Shown one piece after another: positions 7,013-15,600 of a DNA stretch of 18,050 nucleotides. Numbering within the stretch: position 1 is the stretch's first letter; each line of letters opens with the position of its first letter. The notes below the pieces were generated by a model, which saw only the letters and a program-made list of their open reading frames with translations, had not been told where the DNA came from and searched no databases. The stretch is from the NCBI GenBank assembly GCA_031278315.1, contig JAITKS010000131.1, positions 1 through 18,050 on the forward strand, read 5' to 3'. A program made the translations under genes and the position numbers. Source of the stretch: Planctomycetaceae bacterium. Lineage in GTDB: Bacteria; Planctomycetota; Planctomycetia; Pirellulales; Thermoguttaceae.

Positions 7013-7920
7013 GATTTAATTTTGCAAATTTAAACTATTCGCATTTGAATTGTCGATTAGTTTCGATTAGTTATTTAACTCTGAATACATATTTGGAAAA
7101 CAGGTTGTAAACTGTTTTTCTTTTTATACACATTTTATATCGTTATATCGTCAAATTTTATAGTAAGATGTGCATAATGAATATATTCTTGAAAATCCGA
7201 TTTTCATAGCGAACAGATAACTTTGACTTAAAATTTTAAAACCGATCTTAATTTCAATTTAAGTTGATTAATTAAAAATATTTGACAATATGTAGAATTT
7301 CAATTGCGGTCATTATCTGTCAAAATCTGTCAAATGGTTCTCATATCGAAAGTCGCATATTGTACCGTGACGTCAAATGTTTGCTATGGGGGGGAGTTGA
7401 AAAAGAAAAGTGATTTTTTTTCGGGAATTGATTTTTTTGGCACCCCCCTACTTGTTTGATACTAAAAACGCGTCATAATTATCACCCATGTTTGAGAAGA
7501 CAAATAAATCAATATTTATCTGCTTATCGAAATTTCAAAATACGTTTGAATGAAACAAGTCAATTGATTTCGCAAACAGACAATTTTTGTAACAGATAAT
7601 AGTAGATATTTAGAAATAAATTTATCTGATTTCAAACTACCATTACGGCACTCGTCTGGAGCAAACGATGTGTCATTTATCAACTCGTATTTATTAAACC
7701 GGTCGTATTTTAATTTCGGTATTATTGCTGTTAGCTTACTTATCGAAAAACTTATTTGTACAACTTACACTTCACAATTTATAACTTACCGAATGTATAA
7801 ATAGTCTAAAATACAATCGCATATTTCAACGGCAAAGTCAGAAGCAGATTTTTCAACATAGAAAATTCTATTTCAATTTTCCGAATCGAGTACGAGTTTT
7901 TTAAAATCTTTTAATCACAA
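7013..7920. other. Gene-free divergent intergenic region between rpsP and the DUF1559 gene
   Basis: No open frame in this roughly 910-bp AT-rich stretch looks like a gene. It should hold the promoters for both divergent genes, but no convincing -35/-10 pair was found. Visible structure: a hairpin AAAACAG/CTGTTTT with a following T-rich tract at about 7097-7126; a short direct repeat ATCTGTCAAA at about 7314-7333; a TGACGTCA palindrome near 7368; and a run of 7 G (7388-7394) facing a run of 6 C about 50 bp further on. The last pair is described as a finding. Confidence 0.6.
7097..7126 (+). terminator. Hairpin followed by T-rich tract, possible terminator
   Basis: AAAACAG - GTTGTAA - ACTGTTTT can form a stem of about 7 bp, followed by a T-rich stretch on the plus strand. 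No plus-strand gene ends just before it, so any function is unclear. It also lies in the presumed leader of rpsP. Confidence 0.3.
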
Positions 7921-7927
7921 AGAAAGG
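7921..7927 (+). promoter_or_regulatory. Shine-Dalgarno site for the DUF1559 gene
   Basis: AGAAAGG lies 6 nt before the ATG at 7934. It supports the long leader start upstream of the poly-G tract rather than an internal one. Confidence 0.6.
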
Positions 7928-7933
7928 TAAAAA

Positions 7934-9163
7934 ATGTCGAAGATAGAAAATTTTATGTTGAAAAAGTTTGTTAATACCAACGAATCAATCAACAATGCAG
8001 ATTATTGCAGAAAGAGTGAATGTAATCACTCTCTAACTTACACAATTGCCAAAATGTTAATTTGGGCAGGGGGGGGGGGGATAGATAAGTGTTTTCGTAA
8101 CGTAAAAAACGTTGAAAACAATAAATTCTCCGGTTATAAAATTGGATTCACTTTGGTTGAACTTCTAGTTGTAATTGCAATTATTGGAGTATTGATTGCA
8201 TTACTTCTACCGGCAGTTCAAGCAGCACGAGAGGCAGCAAGAAGGATGTCTTGCTCAAGCAATCAGAGACAATGGTTACTAGCGTTGCATCATTATCATG
8301 ATGTTTACCGAAGTCTTCCGCCTCATGGTCTCAAGGAAGTTGTGAATCCGCAAGGTCTTGATGGCGGACCTGGTGCATTGCCGCGAGTGTTACCATTTAT
8401 CGAACAGGCAGCACTTGCAGAAAGTTTTGACTTCTCGCAACCGTTTTTTAGCTCGGGCAGTGGTCATAATTCCCATTATGATGTCGTAAAGATGATCAGA
8501 CTAAAAATATTAGTTTGTCCTAGCGATTCATTATTTAAAAAGGGTTCAAGGGGTGAAGGCGGAAGTTACTGTGTATGTCGAGGGTCTGGTATTGGAGAGG
8601 CTTCGCGTCAGAATACTGCATCAACAAATTATGGCGACGGATTATTTCGTCTCAGTTTTCAATTTGCTTTGGAGACTATAGCTGACGGAACGAGTAATAC
8701 ATTAGCTATTTCAGAAGGATTATTTCCTTTTGATCGAGGTACAGCAATTCCTACTAGTCCGGCAAGTGCTAGAGCCCAAGTTTATGCAAGAGGATTTGTA
8801 GGAGAAGGCGACGGAACAGATGAAGTAGGCGGAGTATCGATGGGAGACAACATGGATGTCAAAAAGTGGAGTGCCGCTTCAACGGTAACTGGTCACGCAG
8901 ACCATTGTTTGTTATGGTTACCGTCACGTCAAGCGTATATGACTTTTGATACTTATTCAACGCCTAATAATCGTTTAGTAGGTGATATATGGCATAGAAA
9001 TTTTGTAAACATGTACATCGTTGCACGTAGCGAGCATCGAGGCGGAGTAAATGCAGGTCGAGCTGATGCAAGTGTTCATTTCGAGAGCGAAAGTGTTGAC
9101 CCAAAAGTTTGGGCTAATCTAGGAACAACCGATCGAGATGTTACACCGCCGACTTTTCCTTGA
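7934..9163 (+). CDS. DUF1559 (SBP_bac_10) pilin-like secreted protein with internal poly-G tract
   Basis: DUF1559 proteins are a large planctomycete family with a type IV pilin/pseudopilin N-terminus; their function is unknown. Here the prepilin peptidase site is G71/F72 in GFTLVELLVV, with the conserved glutamate at position 5 of the mature form (E76). After the hydrophobic helix comes the family signature LLPAVQAAREAARRMSCSSNQ. Later family blocks are IADGTSNTLAISEG and a C-terminal EHRGGVNAGRADA, which matches the usual H-X9-DG motif except that the final G is A. The leader before G71 is 70 residues, long for a prepilin. It contains four glycines (46-49) encoded by 12 G in a row. The start at 7934 has a Shine-Dalgarno. 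In the reading frame there is no ATG, GTG or TTG between the G tract and the helix, so expression depends on the tract length. The gene stands alone, divergent from rpsP. Confidence 0.9.
   Translation: MSKIENFMLKKFVNTNESINNADYCRKSECNHSLTYTIAKMLIWAGGGGIDKCFRNVKNVENNKFSGYKIGFTLVELLVVIAIIGVLIALLLPAVQAAREAARRMSCSSNQRQWLLALHHYHDVYRSLPPHGLKEVVNPQGLDGGPGALPRVLPFIEQAALAESFDFSQPFFSSGSGHNSHYDVVKMIRLKILVCPSDSLFKKGSRGEGGSYCVCRGSGIGEASRQNTASTNYGDGLFRLSFQFALETIADGTSNTLAISEGLFPFDRGTAIPTSPASARAQVYARGFVGEGDGTDEVGGVSMGDNMDVKKWSAASTVTGHADHCLLWLPSRQAYMTFDTYSTPNNRLVGDIWHRNFVNMYIVARSEHRGGVNAGRADASVHFESESVDPKVWANLGTTDRDVTPPTFP
8069..8080 (+). repeat. Homopolymer tract of 12 G inside the DUF1559 gene
   Basis: Twelve consecutive G residues encode four glycines exactly in frame (codons 46-49). 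With 11 G the next codons read GGA TAG; with 13 G they read GAT AGA TAA. Either single-base change stops translation at once. Long G runs are rare in AT-rich DNA and prone to slippage. Confidence 0.95.
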
Positions 9164-9166
9164 TCG

Positions 9167-9788
9167 TGTCCTCGATAGTGATTTATTTTTTTAGAGTTTT
9201 GCATAATATACGGTAAATGTTTGAATCACATAGATTCAACAATATTGGATGTAGATATTTCTAATAATGGTGTGATTTCATTGGTGAGGTTACATTATTT
9301 TTTTAGAGTTGTCATATTCAAACTAGCCGTATGATTTGTCGTCGATCAACTGTTCGTTCTGAAGTTTGTATTGTTTACAAGCTTTATCGTAACTACATTG
9401 AAATATTACCGATACGGTCTCTCGATAATAGTAAATTGTTACGGCAGTTTTGTAATGAACGGTTTATTCATTGTAACTTTTTCTATATAATTATCGTTAC
9501 AAATTATATTGTGAATTGTTACAAGTAGATTCCTTGTGTTTTTCGGAGGGGAAAAAGTTGCGGTTTATCGTTTAAACTGCGATTATACGGGAAACGCAAG
9601 GTTTTTTAACTTTAAGTTACTCACATTTCACGCTTGGATTTTCGATTCATATCTAATTGAAACCAACGATAGGTAACGAAATCCATGAAGTGTGTGAAGT
9701 GCGGGCAGTCTAATTTTTATTAATCGTATTCGACATATACAACTCGTACTATGATTTTCGGCGATACGAAAGCTATTCATTAAAAAGT
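9167..9788. other. Gene-free intergenic region between the DUF1559 and PepSY genes
   Basis: No convincing gene was found. A 65-codon frame at 9331-9528 lacks a Shine-Dalgarno and has no recognisable sequence. TTTTTTTAGAGTT occurs twice (about 9187-9199 and 9298-9310). A weak match to the dispersed end motif, TAATATACGGTAAAT, sits at 9203-9217, about 40 nt after the DUF1559 stop. The hairpin-plus-tail motif follows at 9790-9845. Confidence 0.5.
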
Positions 9789-9789
9789 C

Positions 9790-9845
9790 TAGCCTGCTTT
9801 CCAATAGATAAGCAGACAATTCAAACCGAAAATTAAAATGAGAAC
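9790..9845. repeat. Hairpin-plus-tail motif, copy 2
   Basis: GCCTGCTT at 9793 pairs with AAGCAGAC at about 9811-9818 (7 of 8 pairs). It is followed by a tail, TTCAAACCGAAAATTAAAAT, that resembles 5794-5820 and 16668-16695. It lies about 100 bp upstream of the PepSY gene. Confidence 0.5.
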
Positions 9846-9943
9846 AGTTTAAAATTTTTTGCTTCGGCAGCAAGAAATCAGTTTGTCAATTTACGATTAC
9901 AACATCAACATCAACCAACAACTATTTAACAATCAACAAAAAA

Positions 9944-12391
9944 ATGAAATTTAGTTATATCCGTCGATTTTTCTATGAAATCCATCTCTGGCTAGGTATT
10001 CTTAGCGGAATAGTGGTTTTAATTGTTTGCGTGAGCGGAGGAATTTATGCTTTTCGCAATGAGATAGCAATGATTGCTGAACCGCATAAATATTTCGTGA
10101 AAGTTCCGAAAAGCGAGTCAAGCGGTTTACCGGAAAGATTGTCTGAGGATGATCTTATCAAAAAAATTGAAACGGCGAAACCGGGTCGAAAAGTATCATC
10201 AATTACTATTCCAGATAAAGCAAACCGGACAATTACCGTATCTTTAACATTCGCACAAAATAACTCCAGAGGCGGAGGACCCGAAGGCAGCGGAGGTTTC
10301 GGACGTAACCGAGAACGCAGTGAAAACTCCAATAGAGAAAACAGAGAATTTAGAAACGAATACAACTCTACCGAAAACCGTATCGCTGAAAATAACGAAA
10401 ACAAAGTTGAGTCAAAAAGCGAAAATGTTATCGTTGAAAATAACGAAAACAAAGTTGAGTCAAAAAGCGAAAACGTTACCGCTGAAAATAACGAAAACAA
10501 AGTTGAGTCAAAAAGCGAAAATGTTACCGCTGAAAATAACGAAAACAAAGTTGAGTCAAAAAGCGAAAATGTTACCGCTGAAAATAACGAAAACAAAGTT
10601 GAGTCAAAAAGCGAAAATGTTATCGCTGAAAATAACGAAAGAAGAGTTGAGCGAAATCAAGATCGCGTAAATCAAGAACGCGGAGGACAAGAACGTGCAA
10701 ATCAAGAACGCGGAAATCAAGAACGCGGCGGACAGGGCGGACAAGGCGGGCAGGGTAGAGGCGGCGGTAGAATGGTTGTATATGTCAATCCGTACACAGG
10801 CGAAATTGTCGGTGAAGGATCGAATCAAAAATTAGATACATTTTTTAGAGATGTAATGCAATTACATCGTAATCTTTGGATTGACGATTATTTACGTAGT
10901 TTGTATTCTTCAGGCGAACCAAACGGTCCGGGCGGACCTGGCGGACCGGGCGGACCAGGCGGTAATGCAAGAGGTCGAAGAGAAGGCAACGCCAATTCGG
11001 CAAGAGGTGAAGGCGGTGAAAGAAGAGGTCGAAGAGAAGGCAACGCCAATTCGGCAAGAGGTGAAGGCGGTGAAAGAGGAGGACGAGGAGAAGGTAACCC
11101 AAATTTTGCAAGAGGTGAAGGCGGTGAAAGAAGAGGTCGAGGAGAAGGCAACCCAAATTTTGCAAGAGGTGAAGGCGGTGAAAGAGGAGGTCGAGCTGAA
11201 GGCAACCCAAATTTTGCAAGAGGTGAAGGCGGTGAAAGGAGAGGTCGAGCTGAAGGTACTGGACGTGAAAATGCTGGGGGTGACAGAAATCGTGCAAGAG
11301 GCGGCGGAGGCGGAGGCGGCGGTGGAGGAGGACGCGGACTTACGGCCGGTCGATGGGTTGTTGCTATAGCGACGTCACTTTTTATTGTGGTTTCGATTAG
11401 TGGTTTTGTGCTTTGGCTGCCAAGAAATTTGAAAGGTTTTTTATCTTGGAAGGTTTGGAAATCTGGTTTGAAGGTTCGTGTAACCAAAGGTTTTTGGCCT
11501 TTCATTTATGATGTTCACAAAACGGTTGGATTTTATACGTTGATACCGGTTTTAATATTAGCGTTGACTGGATTATGTTGGTCTTTTCAGGATTATCGGG
11601 TTACGATGAGTTGGATTTTAGGCGATGTGATATTTAAGCAGCGTTTAAGCCGCGGCAATACGGCTAGGATTGAGCCGGTAGAAGATTCAATGGAGCCGCT
11701 TTCAATAGAGGAAATCATCAAGCGAACAGACGAATATATTTCGGGCAAGGGTGAACTAGTTATTAGTATTCCGTCTAATAGGAATGGTGTTGTACTTGTT
11801 CAGAAGGGGCGTGCGGGATTTTTTGCGTTATCGTTTAAGGATAGTGTGCAATGGGATCGTTTTCGCGGCAAGTTAGTACCGTTTCAGCTTCCGACTGGGG
11901 TGAAAATAGTAAAAACGCAAGTTCCGATAACTCCAGCAAGGGGCGGCAATCCCAATCCTTATAATGCAGCAGCCGGACCCGGTAACAGACCTGAACCTGG
12001 AACTGGAACAGGAGCAGGAGCAGGAGCAGGAACTGAATCTAATACTGCTACTAATACTGAAACGAAAATGAGAACTGTAACCAGTGCCGTTCCTGAAAAA
12101 ACGATTGAGGTTGATGTAAATAGATTTTCTGATAAACCGTTTGGGGAGAAAATTGCGATGTCGGTTCGTGCGCTTCATTTTGGTGAGATTACTGGTTTAT
12201 CGTCGAAGTTGATTTTTGGTCTTTCATGTTTTCTAGTATCGAGTTTTCCGATTACAGGAATAATGATCTGGACGAAGAAACTTCGTTTAAAATATAAAAA
12301 ACGAAAAAAAGATAATTCCGCAAAAAACAACGCAATCGAGAATCTAGAGAATAATAAAGAAAGCAATCAAAGCGGACAAAAAAGCGTTTAG
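9944..12391 (+). CDS. PepSY-TM membrane protein (putative haem-type siderophore/iron reductase) with two tandem-repeat insertions
   Basis: This 815-residue protein has the plan of PepSY-associated transmembrane proteins, some of which are di-haem inner-membrane ferrisiderophore reductases. TM1 is at about 15-37 after EIHLWLG (H14). A PepSY-like periplasmic part follows (about 45-100 and 265-300, with VYVNPYTGEIVGE). QLHRNLW (H308), TM2 near 470-490, DVHKTVGFY (H525) before TM3, ALHFGEI (H745) and TM4 near 755-775 come next, then a lysine-rich cytosolic tail. H14, H308, H525 and H745 are candidate haem ligands; that is inference. The periplasmic loop is greatly expanded: five copies of a 16-residue AENNENKVESKSENVT unit (148-227), a GGPGGPGG stretch, five copies of an 18-residue GNPNFARGEGGERRGRGE unit (348-437), and a glycine run near 455-465. 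No Shine-Dalgarno is seen before the ATG. It stands alone and converges on the AsmA-like gene. Redox function is likely from the family but unproven. Confidence 0.8.
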   Translation: MKFSYIRRFFYEIHLWLGILSGIVVLIVCVSGGIYAFRNEIAMIAEPHKYFVKVPKSESSGLPERLSEDDLIKKIETAKPGRKVSSITIPDKANRTITVSLTFAQNNSRGGGPEGSGGFGRNRERSENSNRENREFRNEYNSTENRIAENNENKVESKSENVIVENNENKVESKSENVTAENNENKVESKSENVTAENNENKVESKSENVTAENNENKVESKSENVIAENNERRVERNQDRVNQERGGQERANQERGNQERGGQGGQGGQGRGGGRMVVYVNPYTGEIVGEGSNQKLDTFFRDVMQLHRNLWIDDYLRSLYSSGEPNGPGGPGGPGGPGGNARGRREGNANSARGEGGERRGRREGNANSARGEGGERGGRGEGNPNFARGEGGERRGRGEGNPNFARGEGGERGGRAEGNPNFARGEGGERRGRAEGTGRENAGGDRNRARGGGGGGGGGGGRGLTAGRWVVAIATSLFIVVSISGFVLWLPRNLKGFLSWKVWKSGLKVRVTKGFWPFIYDVHKTVGFYTLIPVLILALTGLCWSFQDYRVTMSWILGDVIFKQRLSRGNTARIEPVEDSMEPLSIEEIIKRTDEYISGKGELVISIPSNRNGVVLVQKGRAGFFALSFKDSVQWDRFRGKLVPFQLPTGVKIVKTQVPITPARGGNPNPYNAAAGPGNRPEPGTGTGAGAGAGTESNTATNTETKMRTVTSAVPEKTIEVDVNRFSDKPFGEKIAMSVRALHFGEITGLSSKLIFGLSCFLVSSFPITGIMIWTKKLRLKYKKRKKDNSAKNNAIENLENNKESNQSGQKSV
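10385..10624 (+). repeat. In-frame tandem repeat, five 48-bp units
   Basis: Units begin at 10385, 10433, 10481, 10529 and 10577 and are nearly identical at the nucleotide level; a partial sixth runs to about 10655. Each encodes (A/V)ENNENKVESKSENV(I/T), a charged, probably disordered periplasmic segment. The near identity, including synonymous positions, suggests recent expansion. Confidence 0.97.
10985..11254 (+). repeat. In-frame tandem repeat, five 54-bp units
   Basis: Units begin at 10985, 11039, 11093, 11147 and 11201. Each encodes GN(A/P)N(S/F)ARGEGGER(R/G)GR(R/G/A)E, an arginine/glycine/glutamate-rich segment. Units 1-2 (NANSA) and 3-5 (NPNFA) form two sub-types, showing stepwise duplication. 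Confidence 0.97.
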
Positions 12392-12414
12392 GGAAAATAT
12401 TTCATTTGAATTTT

Positions 12415-12654
12415 TTTGTAATATATCGGTGGAATAATTTATTTTTTCGGGGGAATGCGGTCGTCTCGACTGCATCTTTAGGCGTTTTTTGTACAAAAAA
12501 GATGCAGGCGGGACGCCTGCGTTCCCGCCAGCTAAAATATTTTTAGTAATTCACTTAAATTGAAAATCTAAAATTACAAAATATTCTTCCTCTGTGTCCT
12601 CTGTGTCCTCTGTGGTTAATAAAACAAATATTACACTGACTGATATATTACAAA
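12415..12654. mobile_element. 240-bp MITE-like element with 16-bp terminal inverted repeats and internal palindrome
   Basis: The ends are TTTGTAATATATCGGT (12415-12430) and ACTGATATATTACAAA (12639-12654), inverted repeats with one mismatch in 16. Inside, 12451-12479 and 12498-12526 are inverted repeats of 29 bp with 24 identities; three of the five differences still allow G-U pairs. The right arm alone also folds as GCAGGCG-GGA-CGCCTGC. At 12589-12615 are three 9-bp units of CCTCTGTGT type. Flanking GAATTTT and GAATTCT could be a target duplication, but this is uncertain. It carries no gene. It fills the gap between the convergent PepSY and AsmA-like genes and could also act as a terminator for both. 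Confidence 0.65.
12589..12615. repeat. Three 9-bp CCTCTGTGT-type units
   Basis: CCTCTGTGT, CCTCTGTGT, CCTCTGTGG in tandem, followed by TTAATAAAAC. On the minus strand this gives the ACCACAGAGGACACAGAGG-type sequence, which recurs in many unrelated bacterial genomes and yields spurious TEDTEDTE-type frames. A related copy is at 16118-16144. Confidence 0.85.
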
Positions 12655-12675
12655 GAATTCTACTGAGTCTATTAC

Positions 12676-15600
12676 TCATTGACCTGTATCGTTGATGGCA
12701 TTTCTTATATCTGGTGCTGGTAATAAAATTCGGTGTACAATTGGGTCTGATATTTTTCCTTGCACGTTTAACTGAATAATTTGATCTCCCGCCCAACCTA
12801 AGACATCACTAATAACCGGAACATGAGTTCGTCTATTTCCGAGTCTTGTTTTCATTGTTAAATTTACTTCGCGCGTGTCTAGTTTCATCTCACCGCTTCC
12901 TGTCAGACTGAATAGTCCTCCCTCAAACGAAATTGGATTAAAAAATATCCTGTTGCCCTTGATCGAATAATTTATATCCGATTTATCAAAAGTTCCTGCG
13001 CCGGGGTCGGTCGGCTTTATACTCAATTCGCGTAAAACTCGTAACATTACCGGAGCTTCATAAATATTTGCATTGCGTAACTCTATTTTTCCTCTTCCGC
13101 TCATTGTTTCCATTTTTCTGCCTGTTCCCCAAAATTGCGTACTGCAATTCATCGTACCGCTAATTTTTTGTGTGCCTGGTAACAAATCTCTTGCCATCTT
13201 TCCAACATGTATATCAAATAAATTAGCATTTATACTATACGAAAATCCATCAGACATCGCCGCAATTCCATTACACATTATTGTTCCATCAAACAACTTT
13301 CCTGCAATCGGTATCGTGCGGTGAAATCCTATAAACCACAACGAGCGGCGAAAATTTTGGAACTGCGGAATGTCCGGCGGAGAAGGTAAAGTTTTTTGTG
13401 CAGGAAGTCCAAGATATAGTTGTTTCACTAATCCGTCATAAAAAAACGGTCCTTTTACATCGTTTATTTGAAAACCGTTTATCATCGCCGAATCAATTTG
13501 TATCTCACCGGCTAATCGTGCTAACTCATCTTCCGCATATCCGACTAACTTAACACCGCCAAAAATATTTTGTACCATAACCCCTAAATTCGCAGTATTC
13601 TGATGCAAAACAAGATAAATATCCCAAATTGTACGTAACGGTTTTTTCGCGTTGTCTTTCGATAATTCAATCAATCCTTTCAAAGTTACAGGCTGCGTTA
13701 ACTGCAACGATTCAATCGAAGTTTTCAAATCAACCGGTAACACTTCCAACAACACTTTATCAATTGCAATCCGCTCGACATCAACTGCTTCAAGCCGCAT
13801 TATCCATTTGCCGTCTGAATCAAATTTACACATTAAACCGCTGCTGATCTTTATTCCGTTTAGATTCGTTCCCGTTAATAATTTCGATGTAACGGTATCA
13901 TTATCGTACAATAATTCACCTTGCAAGTTTTCAATTCGATACGGAAATTTTGTAGGCTGAATTGATAACCCCGCACACGGCTCCGTTTTGAATACTAGTC
14001 TGAAATCATTGTTGTTTGAATTATCTTGAGAACGATAATAAATTTTTGCTTCTAAATTGACCTTTCCTTTTGCTTGCAAACTCTTCAACAAATCGCTATG
14101 ACTATCATTGAGTAAAGCTGCCGGAAGCTGCCCGTCTATCGGCAAAGATACAGCTTTAACAAATAATTGAAATTCATAAGTTAAATTCTTGTCCCCAATA
14201 GATTCGACAGGTTGTAGAAAACCATTACCCGTAATTCTAGCCGATTCATTACCGGCAACGATATTTTCAAATGTCCACACATCGTTGTTAAATCGGAGCA
14301 AACCGGTTATGTCCCGCAACGGATAAGGAAATTTATCGTAACAAATATTGATCTTATTCATGCTGACTTCAATATATTTTTTTATCGGCAAATCATTAGG
14401 CGGATGAGTTACAATCAAATTTGCATTTATTTTTCCCGCCGGATGCAATGACATAATCGTTTGACGCTCTTTGTGCGGAATTATATTTATTAATTTTTCA
14501 TCTATCGGTACATCTTCACATTGAATTTGAACTTGTCCTGCCGGGTCGATTAAAACATTTTTGTACTCGCCGTCGATATTCATTTTCAACGAATCGTCCG
14601 ATTGCCCCTTGAGACTAACCCGCATAATTGAATCTGCGTTAATTTGCAAATTGCCGCGTAAACGGTCAAGTCGATACGGTACGGGCAGATATGTTAAGTT
14701 GAGTTCTAAAAAATCGATATTTAATTTTTTCGGCTGCCAGTTCCCTTTTGTCCAGATCAATTCTGCTTCAAGATTCGCCGACCCTACATGATCAAATTTT
14801 GAAACTGTGTTTTTTAAGTTTTCATTAAATAACGGTACGATCCCGTCAACTAATTTTGTGTCAAAAATCAGTCCTTGAATATTCGTAACGATAAATGCTG
14901 ACCGTCTGCTCAAAAGACCTTCTTGCGAATACGAAACAACAAGCCGTGCAGCTTCACCTAATCCGGTAAGTTTTTCTATAACAATACTGTCATCTGTGAT
15001 TTTGAATTTTGCATTTAGTTCAGACAAAGTTCGATTTATTTCATTTATTTCAACTCTGCCTTGTGAAAGAATTCCGTCAATTGCAAAATGTAATCCGAGC
15101 GGCGATTCAGAAGCAGAAACGGCAGAAAAACCAAAATCGAATCTGCCTTGAAATGTTTTCGTTAAACGTCTGCAATCGGAATCGATAGACTTTTGCACGT
15201 CATGCGGAAGTAATTCGAGTAATTCAGAAATCCAATCGAGTTGTCTGCAATTACCTGCAATTTCCCATTTTTGCGTCACCGGATCAACACGCCCTTCGAT
15301 ATTTATTTGCCGTATAAAATCACCCTTGATACTTCCCGTAAATTGCCAATAAGAATTATTAGAATTATTAGAACCTGAATCGGCATTGAGCTTTTTATTT
15401 TTAGTAATATTTTTAGCATGAAATTCAGGCGGCAAAATTATCAATGAAATATCAGTTAATTTAATCGGTTGCGTGTCCGGTGAGGTTTCATCCTCGTAAA
15501 AAATTGTTCCATTGATTATTTCAATTGGAACATTTTTGACATTTTTTTGATTCGTGATCGTGAAAATTTTTAACTCATCGAGTATCCCATTTTCAGTACG

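Noticed and set aside
7282..7310. TTGACA at 7282 as a promoter -35 box
   Set aside because: No acceptable -10 hexamer at 16-18 bp. TTGACA occurs by chance in AT-rich DNA.
9331..9528. 65-codon plus-strand frame between the DUF1559 and PepSY genes
   Set aside because: No Shine-Dalgarno, no recognisable sequence, and composition rich in I/Y/N/C as expected of AT-rich non-coding DNA.
10888..11505. Proline-rich 205-codon minus-strand frame opposite the PepSY gene
   Set aside because: It is the reverse reading of the glycine/arginine repeat array. Repeats with unit length divisible by three keep other frames open by default.
12551..12796. 81-codon minus-strand frame containing TEDTEDTE
   Set aside because: It translates the 9-bp repeat and the antisense-free end of the AsmA-like gene. 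This is a known type of spurious frame, and it overlaps a far better supported gene.
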